A DNA stretch of 41,006 nt from a bacterium. Its GTDB lineage: Bacteria > Pseudomonadota > Alphaproteobacteria > Rhizobiales > JAKIUO01. The position numbers and the translations under genes were made by a program. Each line of letters begins with the position of its first letter. Position 1 is the stretch's first letter. The DNA lies in NCBI GenBank assembly GCA_024228495.1, contig JAAETJ010000424.1, forward strand, positions 1-41,006, read 5' to 3'. Positions 35,312-41,006 of this stretch are shown here, in pieces. Below the pieces are notes generated by a model that saw nothing but the letters and a program-made list of their open reading frames with translations, was not told where the DNA came from and ran no database searches.

Positions 35312-37297
35312 ATGCGCTTTTCACCAACACTACTTGACGAGATACGCGCCCGTTTGCCAGTGTCTCAAGTTGTGTCGCGCCATGTGCGTCTGAAACGGAC
35401 GGGGCGCGAATATACCGGCCTCTCGCCGTTCAAACAGGAAAAAACACCCTCTTTTACGGTCAATGATGAAAAAGGATTTTATCATTGTTTTGCCACCGGC
35501 GAGCACGGTGATATCTTCACGTTCTTGATCAAGGTGGAAGGGATCAGCTTTCCCGAAAGTGTCGAAAAGCTTGCAGCTGAAGCAGGGGTTGAACTGCCCA
35601 AGGATACGCCAGAAATGCAGCGCAATGCGGACAGGTATCTGCGGTTGCAGGAGGTTATGGAAGCCAGTTGCAATTTTTTCGAACAAGAATTCAAAGGACC
35701 GCGAGGCACTGGTGCAGACGATTATTTGAGCAAGCGCGGGCTTGATGATAAAGCGCGCGTCCATTTTCGTATTGGTTATGCGCCCAATGGGCGGGATTTG
35801 CTTAAGAACCATCTGACCAATCTTGGCTTTACCCTGGAAGAAATCGTCACATCGGGGATGTGTGTCGGTGGGCGTGATATTGCGGTGCCCTATGATCGGT
35901 TTCGGGATCGTTTGATGTTCCCCATCGCCGATTTGAAAGGCAAGGTCATTGCTTTTGGCGGGCGGGCGCTTAGTTCACAGCAAAAGGCCAAATATCTTAA
36001 TTCCCCCGAAACGCCTTTATTCCATAAAGGGCGATTGCTTTATAATATCGCCAAGGCCAGGCAGAGCGCTTATGACCGCCAAGCGGTGATCGCAGTGGAA
36101 GGCTATATGGATACCATCGCTTGCGCACAGGCGGGGTTTGAAAATGTCGTGGCGCCGCTTGGTACGGCTTTGACGCCGGAGCAGCTGCAATTGATGTGGC
36201 GTCTGTCGAAAGAGCCGATCCTTTGTTTTGATGGTGATGAAGCGGGCAAGAAAGCGGCCTGGCGGGCCATTGATACGGTGTTGCCGGAGCTGCATCCCGG
36301 ATTTTCCCTGCGATTTGCGTTCTTGCCAGACGGACAGGACCCCGATGATTTAATCAAGAGCCAGGGCAAAAAGGCCTTTGGTGATGTGATAAGTAAGGCG
36401 AGCCCGCTGGTTGATGTTTTATGGCAACGCGAATTGAAGCTCGCGCCAACCGATACACCAGAGCGCCGGGCCGCCTTTGAAGCACGCCTGCACGAGCAAA
36501 TCAATCGTATCAATGATCCAGCTGTTAAAACCCATTATGACAAGGAAGTGCGTCAGCGCCTGTGGGAGCTATGGCGTGAGCGTGGCACCAGCAAGAGTGC
36601 GGCCGGCAGCGCCCAACGATCGACGCCCAATGGCTCTTATAAGGCCTGGCGCAAAGATCGCACCAGACCATCCGAGCTGGTGGAGCGTTTCCAGCATCAA
36701 ATGGCCTCGTCCATGGAGACCTGGCGCAAGGGTGCGATGGCGACTGGGGCCAAAGAACAGATTTTACCACGCGAGGCTTTGGTACTTGAAGCATTGATTA
36801 ATCATTCCTGGCTGCTTGAGGACTATAGTGAGGAGGTTTCCGAGCTGACCTTTGTTCAAACCGAATTATCTGGCCTAAGGGACGCGATTTTACAGGTGCA
36901 GATCAGTTTAAGTGGTCAAAATGGACTTGACAGGGAGGCTTTCCGTGTCCATCTGAAAGAGATTGGATTTGGCGACGCCCTTGAAAGAGTGGGCGCCGCC
37001 CATGTTGGTATTGACAGATGGGTGAGGGCGCTGGACCAGTCTCGAACGCTGATCGAGGAAAGCTGGCACCAGATGCTTGAGCTGTATCGGCGTCAAATGG
37101 CGCTTTCCATACAGCTGGATGGAGCAAAACAGGCGTTTGACGAAGATGGTAGTGAAGAGAATCTCGGTAAGGTTCGAGATCTCAATGCGCGCTATCTGGA
37201 CAATGAGAACATGTTTGCAAGGTCGGGTGACGTGAGTGGTGCTGAGAATTTTGATGCATTTCTTGCTGCGCAGTTGGAAGCTCGCGGTTTGAAATGA
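35312..37297 (+). CDS. dnaG: DNA primase
   Basis: This 661-residue replication primase makes RNA primers for lagging-strand synthesis. An N-terminal zinc-finger-like region is followed by the catalytic core and TOPRIM domain. The latter has VEGYMD (Glu about 263) and CFDGDEAGKKAAWRA (about 304-318), which hold the metal-binding acidic residues. The C-terminal helical part (about 430-661) would bind DnaB helicase. In the finger region (GLSPFKQEKTPSFTV and YHCFATGEHGD) only one of the four expected zinc ligands is a cysteine. The open frame extends to a TTG at 35261; the ATG at 35312 (MRFSPTLLDEIRARLP) is the family start. rpoD follows in the same direction. Confidence 0.96.
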   Translation: MRFSPTLLDEIRARLPVSQVVSRHVRLKRTGREYTGLSPFKQEKTPSFTVNDEKGFYHCFATGEHGDIFTFLIKVEGISFPESVEKLAAEAGVELPKDTPEMQRNADRYLRLQEVMEASCNFFEQEFKGPRGTGADDYLSKRGLDDKARVHFRIGYAPNGRDLLKNHLTNLGFTLEEIVTSGMCVGGRDIAVPYDRFRDRLMFPIADLKGKVIAFGGRALSSQQKAKYLNSPETPLFHKGRLLYNIAKARQSAYDRQAVIAVEGYMDTIACAQAGFENVVAPLGTALTPEQLQLMWRLSKEPILCFDGDEAGKKAAWRAIDTVLPELHPGFSLRFAFLPDGQDPDDLIKSQGKKAFGDVISKASPLVDVLWQRELKLAPTDTPERRAAFEARLHEQINRINDPAVKTHYDKEVRQRLWELWRERGTSKSAAGSAQRSTPNGSYKAWRKDRTRPSELVERFQHQMASSMETWRKGAMATGAKEQILPREALVLEALINHSWLLEDYSEEVSELTFVQTELSGLRDAILQVQISLSGQNGLDREAFRVHLKEIGFGDALERVGAAHVGIDRWVRALDQSRTLIEESWHQMLELYRRQMALSIQLDGAKQAFDEDGSEENLGKVRDLNARYLDNENMFARSGDVSGAENFDAFLAAQLEARGLK

Positions 37298-37454
37298 TGG
37301 GTTCATCGTGCACACGAGCATTTTTTATCTCGGTGCAGCATATTAGACACAAGTGATCCTTGCCCTTCTGATTGGCCGTAAAAGGCCGGATATGAGGGGC
37401 TTTGCAGGGGACAGGAAGGCGCGTTCAATAGACGCGACTGGAGCAAGGAACCAT

Positions 37455-39521
37455 ATGGCAACTAAAACCGTCAAAGCAAAAGCAAAAGCGAAAGCAAAGC
37501 CTCGGAAGAAGAAAAAGCCTGAAGAAGTTCAGGACGAACCGCTTCTGGACATGAGCGACAAAGCTGTCAAAGGCATGATCAAAAAGGCCAAGAAGGCCGG
37601 TTATGTCACTTATGAGGAACTCAATGAAGTTCTTCCATCGAGCGAGGTTTCTTCCGAGAAAATCGAAGATACAATGACCATGCTGTCTGAGATGGGCATC
37701 AATGTTGTTGAAGCAGAGGATGCCGAAGAAATGGTTGATGCCAAGGGAGCTAAAACCGGAAAGAGCCTGGCTCCTGCTGTCAAAAAGAAAACAGCCGTTG
37801 CCAAAACCGGCACCAGGGCGGGAGCTGGCGAGCGTACCGATGATCCCGTACGCATGTATTTGCGCGAAATGGGCACGGTTGAGCTTTTGTCTCGCGAGGG
37901 CGAAATTGCCATTGCCAAGCGCATAGAAGCTGGACGCGAAGCGATGATTGCTGGCCTGTGCGAAAGCCCGCTGACTTTCCAGGCCATTATTATCTGGCGG
38001 GATGACCTCAATGAAGGCACACGTTTGCTGCGCGATATCATTGATCTTGAAGCCACTTATGCTGGACCTGATGCCAAGCAGGAAGATAAAACCCTGCAAA
38101 CCAACGAAGACGAAAAAGCAAAAGAAGGTGAAGAGGGCGATAAAAAAGAAGGCGACGAAGGTAAAACGGACAGCGAGACTGAAGATGCTGAAGATACCAA
38201 ATCGGAAGATGGTGAAAGCAGCGACGACGACGACGACGATGAGTTCGAAAACAGCATCTCGTTGACCGCGATGGAAGCAGAGCTCAAACCGGTTGTTTTA
38301 GAGTCCTTTGATCGCATCGCCAACGAGTACAAAAAATTGCGCGATTTGCAGGACAAGCTAGTCGCCAAGAAAATGAAAGGTGCCACCCTTTCGGTACCGC
38401 TAAAGAAGAAATACAAGACGTTTCAAACTAATATTATAAAAGAGGTCAAAAGCCTCGAACTGAATAATGGCAGTATTGAAACCCTGGTTGAGCAGCTCTA
38501 TTCGATTAACAAGCATCTCATTGGTTTTGAAGGGCGTTTGATGCGCCTTGCTGATAGTTATGGTATTCCGCGCAGAGAATTCCTTGAGGAATATTATGGT
38601 CACGAAATCGATACGGGTTGGTGTGACCGGGTTGAAAAACTGGAAGTAAAGGGCTGGGCCGAATTCATCAAAGAGGATAGAAATCGGGTCGAGTTGATCC
38701 GCGCGGATATCCATGAACTGGCAACCGATACGGGGCTGGTCATCAAGGAATTTCGGCGCATCGTCAAGCATGTGCGCAAGGGTGAAAAAGAAGCTGCCAT
38801 TGCCAAAAAGGAAATGGTCGAGGCCAATCTGCGTCTGGTGATCTCGATTGCCAAGAAATACACCAATCGCGGCCTGCAATTCCTTGATCTTATCCAGGAA
38901 GGTAATATCGGTTTGATGAAGGCCGTCGACAAATTCGAATATCGCCGTGGTTACAAGTTCTCGACTTACGCGACCTGGTGGATTCGTCAGGCGATTACGC
39001 GCTCGATCGCCGATCAGGCACGCACCATCCGTATTCCGGTACATATGATCGAGACCATCAACAAGATCGTGCGCACCTCTCGTCAGATGTTGCATGAAAT
39101 CGGCCGCGAGCCAACCCCTGAAGAGCTGTCACAAAAGCTCAACATGCCGCTTGAAAAAGTGCGCAAGGTGATGAAAATCGCCAAGGAGCCGATTTCCCTG
39201 GAAACGCCAATTGGTGATGAAGAAGATAGCCAACTTGGCGATTTCATCGAAGACAAGAACGCCGTTTTACCCATCGATGCAGCCATTCAGAGCAATCTGC
39301 GTGAGACAACCACTCGCGTGCTGGCCTCGCTGACGGCCCGTGAAGAGCGGGTTTTGCGTATGCGCTTTGGCATTGGCATGAATACCGATCATACGCTGGA
39401 AGAAGTAGGGCAGCAGTTTTCTGTGACCCGCGAGCGCATCAGGCAGATCGAAGCTAAGGCCCTACGCAAGCTCAAACATCCCTCACGCTCGCGTAAACTG
39501 CGCAGCTTCCTGGATAATTAG
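37455..39521 (+). CDS. rpoD: RNA polymerase primary sigma factor
   Basis: This 688-residue housekeeping sigma-70 opens with a Lys/Ala tract, then region 1.1 (about 28-90). Region 1.2 is [20 protein letters not shown] (about 129-148). The non-conserved region carries an extreme acidic segment at about 210-265, including a run of six Asp. Region 2 includes [20 protein letters not shown] and the -10/melting part [20 protein letters not shown]. Regions 3 and 4 follow, with the -35 helix in [20 protein letters not shown]. The ATG at 37455 has AAGGAA at good spacing; the frame is open to 37353. dnaG-rpoD order matches the classical macromolecular synthesis operon, here with about 150 bp between them. 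Confidence 0.97.
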   Translation: MATKTVKAKAKAKAKPRKKKKPEEVQDEPLLDMSDKAVKGMIKKAKKAGYVTYEELNEVLPSSEVSSEKIEDTMTMLSEMGINVVEAEDAEEMVDAKGAKTGKSLAPAVKKKTAVAKTGTRAGAGERTDDPVRMYLREMGTVELLSREGEIAIAKRIEAGREAMIAGLCESPLTFQAIIIWRDDLNEGTRLLRDIIDLEATYAGPDAKQEDKTLQTNEDEKAKEGEEGDKKEGDEGKTDSETEDAEDTKSEDGESSDDDDDDEFENSISLTAMEAELKPVVLESFDRIANEYKKLRDLQDKLVAKKMKGATLSVPLKKKYKTFQTNIIKEVKSLELNNGSIETLVEQLYSINKHLIGFEGRLMRLADSYGIPRREFLEEYYGHEIDTGWCDRVEKLEVKGWAEFIKEDRNRVELIRADIHELATDTGLVIKEFRRIVKHVRKGEKEAAIAKKEMVEANLRLVISIAKKYTNRGLQFLDLIQEGNIGLMKAVDKFEYRRGYKFSTYATWWIRQAITRSIADQARTIRIPVHMIETINKIVRTSRQMLHEIGREPTPEELSQKLNMPLEKVRKVMKIAKEPISLETPIGDEEDSQLGDFIEDKNAVLPIDAAIQSNLRETTTRVLASLTAREERVLRMRFGIGMNTDHTLEEVGQQFSVTRERIRQIEAKALRKLKHPSRSRKLRSFLDN

Positions 39522-39941
39522 GCGCGTGAAGGTTTGTTCCTCTGGAGCGAAGCAATAATAGTTTGGAGTCGGCACAGTTTTTTCATGTTATTGATATTAC
39601 ATGTATTAGTTCCGACTTGATCTGACGCCGCCTCCTCGCCAGCAGATGTGGAAAGGAAGCGGTATCAGATCAAGTTGGAACTAATACAGCTGATTGATCT
39701 GGCCACAGATTTCCCGGCCTATGGCTAGGTGTGCGCTTCCAATGAACTGTGAAAATCTAGTGTGTTTGTCTCGCCATCCGGGGAGTGCTCCATCTGGTTG
39801 CGTCATGAGGTTGACAGATATCTCACCTTGATCATTTTGCCAAATGGTCAGTGCTCAAAACCAAAATAACATTCATGCACAGTCTGCGCGAATTACTCGC
39901 TTATCTGGAAAAACACAGGCAAACCAAAATGGTTGAAAAAC
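39522..39941. other. 420-bp gap behind rpoD with a long inverted repeat
   Basis: Apart from the inverted repeat listed at 39602-39688, the region holds no convincing gene. A short plus-strand frame near 39810-39949 ends MHSLRELLAYLEKHRQTKMV and LEKLN-like residues, but it lacks a ribosome binding site and recognised similarity. The rpoD and TetR genes converge on this gap, so transcription from both sides must end here. Confidence 0.5.
39602..39688. repeat. Inverted repeat with 30-bp arms, MITE-like or terminator
   Basis: The left arm 39602-39631 starts TGTATTAGTTCCGACTTGAT, and the right arm 39659-39688 ends in its complement ACTAATACA. The arms match at 27 of 30 positions and flank a 27-bp spacer. 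The mismatches are one G/A and a neighbouring CG/TA pair. It could fold as a very stable hairpin in either transcript from the convergent rpoD and TetR genes. The arm quality far exceeds normal terminators and there is no T-tract, which suggests a small palindromic mobile element. Confidence 0.65.
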
Positions 39942-40550
39942 TCAATTGACCTTTGGGTCAATGGGCACAAATAAGGATGTGACCATGGTTTCGATCACCG
40001 GGCGCATATTGGTCATATCAAAATCCGGACAAACGATTTCGTTGACGACGAGCCCATCGACCAGCGAGATCAGTATCCTGGTGATCAGTTGTTTGTCATG
40101 TTGGCAACGCAGGAGGTCATTGTCTTCGAGCTCCTGCAACATGCCGCAAGCCTGCTGTGTCAGTTGTTTGTTGAATTTGGTGTAGATCGCGTTGATACGT
40201 GGATTGCGACCGGCTTCGGCAAATAGCTCGGCGATCAGTTCTGATTTATCATTTTCCATCAAGGTGGTCGCTGTCCAATAGACGGTATCGACGATGGCTT
40301 GCAACATATCTGGAGATGAGGGCACATCATTGATGGCGGTGCTCATCCATTGTAGCTCGTCAGCGGCAAAGGCCTCGATGATGACTTCCTTGCTGTCAAA
40401 ATATCGATAGATATTTCCAGCGCTCATACCAGCTTGTTGGCAGATGTCCTGCATGGTGGTGTTGTGAAATCCCTTGCGCACAAAACAGGCCTGGGCAGCT
40501 TCAAGAATTTCGAGCTTTTTGTCTACGATCTTTTGTTCGCTCAGTTTCAT
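39942..40550 (-). CDS. TetR/AcrR family transcriptional regulator
   Basis: This 202-residue regulator has the TetR helix-turn-helix at about 8-55: LEILEAAQACFVRKGFHNTT followed by MQDICQQAGMSAGNIYRYFD and SKEVIIEAF. The C-terminal ligand domain includes ELIAELFAEAGRNPRI, like regulators of multidrug efflux or fatty-acid genes, but the ligand cannot be assigned. The ATG at 40550 follows AAGGGATG; a TTG at 40568 is in frame. No target transporter is adjacent within the window. A palindrome 72 bp upstream is a likely operator, implying autoregulation. Confidence 0.9.
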   Translation of the reverse strand: MKLSEQKIVDKKLEILEAAQACFVRKGFHNTTMQDICQQAGMSAGNIYRYFDSKEVIIEAFAADELQWMSTAINDVPSSPDMLQAIVDTVYWTATTLMENDKSELIAELFAEAGRNPRINAIYTKFNKQLTQQACGMLQELEDNDLLRCQHDKQLITRILISLVDGLVVNEIVCPDFDMTNMRPVIETMVTSLFVPIDPKVN

Positions 40551-40568
40551 GTCTTTGCATCCCTTCAA

Positions 40569-40861
40569 GAGAGACCTGTACTCGCAGGCGGGTATGTCTG
40601 TGTTTGGTGCTATTTTGTCCAGAATGAACGGTCATTCAATATAATTTTTCTGAAGCAGGCTCAAGGATTATTTTTTTTAGATATGTTGGTGCGTGCAATC
40701 AATCTCTATCTTGATCGTTCCGCTATTCACATCTACACGATCAATTTTTCAATCGCATAAGAACAGCGCGCCTAAAAGGGCAGAGACTATCGGTTTTAAC
40801 GGTACCTCGGCTTGCAAAGCCATGAAAGGGAACAAGGCCATGATCATCGTTTAATTTTAAT
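40569..40861. other. AT-rich gap between TetR gene and transposase fragment
   Basis: This gap holds the TetR operator and, at 40809-40821, a small hairpin GGCTT-GCA-AAGCC. The hairpin lies shortly before the transposase fragment and could be part of an IS200/IS605 left end. No gene is supported: the open frames lack ribosome binding sites and recognisable similarity. Confidence 0.4.
40622..40637. promoter_or_regulatory. Likely TetR operator
   Basis: GAATGAACGGTCATTC is a 16-bp near-palindrome (GAATGA / TCATTC arms around ACGG), the shape and sequence type bound by AcrR/TetR proteins of the AATGANNGNTCATT kind. It is 72 bp upstream of the TetR start, in the promoter region. Confidence 0.5.
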
Positions 40862-41006
40862 TGGATCAGGGAAATCACCCGTCAGGTCTGTGGTGAACTC
40901 GGTGTGACGATCATCAGTGGTGTGCTGTCGAGCGATCACGTGCATATGTTCGTGTCGGTGCCGCCCAAAGTGTCGATCAGCAATTTGATGAGGGCCATCA
41001 AGGGGC
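40862..41006 (+). pseudogene. tnpA: IS200/IS605-family transposase TnpA, 5'-truncated, runs off the window
   Basis: The frame reads WIREITRQVCGELGVTIISG, then VLSSDHVHMFVSVPPKVSIS and NLMRAIKG. HVHMF is the HUH (His-x-His) metal-binding motif of Y1 transposases, which cut single-stranded DNA at hairpin ends. The normal first about 50 residues (with the HLVWVTKYR-type segment) are missing: upstream in this frame there is only AT-rich sequence and a TGA, and there is no start codon. The catalytic Tyr would lie beyond the window end. The copy therefore appears broken at its 5' end. Confidence 0.8.

Noticed and set aside
37305-37326. Rho-independent terminator behind dnaG
   Set aside because: TCGTGCACACGA has only a 2-base loop with a 5-bp stem, although TTTTTT follows; too weak to list as a feature.
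38400-39095. 231-codon minus-strand open frame opposite rpoD regions 2-3
   Set aside because: It is entirely antisense to conserved sigma-factor sequence; its openness follows from codon bias of the real gene.

Overview
The window looks like chromosome of an alphaproteobacterium of the Hyphomicrobiales (Rhizobiales) type, with a roughly balanced base composition. The evidence is gene content and order. The block carA / GatB-YqeY / dnaG / rpoD and the lipid A block cysQ-like / DUF4170 / ABC exporter / DUF374 / waaA / lpxK / DUF2093 are characteristic of that order. The DnaG has lost most of its zinc ligands, as is common there. Genus cannot be fixed from the sequence alone.

Layout. 1-7.4 kb: a decayed reading frame at the left edge, an EamA transporter, a YbjN protein, pyrF, and a secreted DUF1287 protein whose 3' end overlaps a convergent class A penicillin-binding protein. 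Then come a small membrane protein, a YiiX-like cysteine hydrolase and an NnrU membrane protein; the last two overlap by 179 bp in different frames. 7.4-15 kb: a C/T-G/A rich intergenic repeat, then a very large periplasmic alpha-2-macroglobulin gene coupled to pbpC. 15-23 kb: ubiA, then the lipid A/Kdo block. Here DUF4170 is broken by an in-frame TAG, and the DUF374 acyltransferase-like domain is fused to WaaA in one 676-residue protein. lpxK follows with an ATGA overlap, and DUF2093 converges on it.

23.4-27.5 kb is the accessory part. It holds a truncated helix-turn-helix gene, a conserved unknown gene broken by a stop and a frameshift, a stub of a radical SAM gene and the tail of an XRE regulator. 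These look like a collapsed mobile element. An exported agmatine/arginine deiminase-like enzyme, a 68-nt structured palindrome, an AEC transporter and tRNA-Thr(UGU) follow.

27.7-34.4 kb: a small membrane protein, a DsbA/FrnE-type oxidoreductase, a divergent LysE/Lrp pair around a 21-bp palindrome, a LprI-like protein, an aspartate-type aminotransferase, and carA-chaN. 34.7-41 kb: GatB/YqeY, dnaG, rpoD, a 30-bp-armed inverted repeat, a TetR regulator with its likely operator, and a 5'-truncated IS200/IS605 transposase running off the right edge.

Envelope biogenesis dominates: two bifunctional PBPs, alpha-2-macroglobulin, two NlpC/P60-like hydrolase families and the Kdo2-lipid A genes. I found no intact defence system and no CRISPR array. 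The most interesting items are the broken DUF4170 gene, the DUF374-WaaA fusion, the overprinted hydrolase/NnrU pair, the gene-fragment mosaic at 23.5-24.7 kb, and the two large palindromes.
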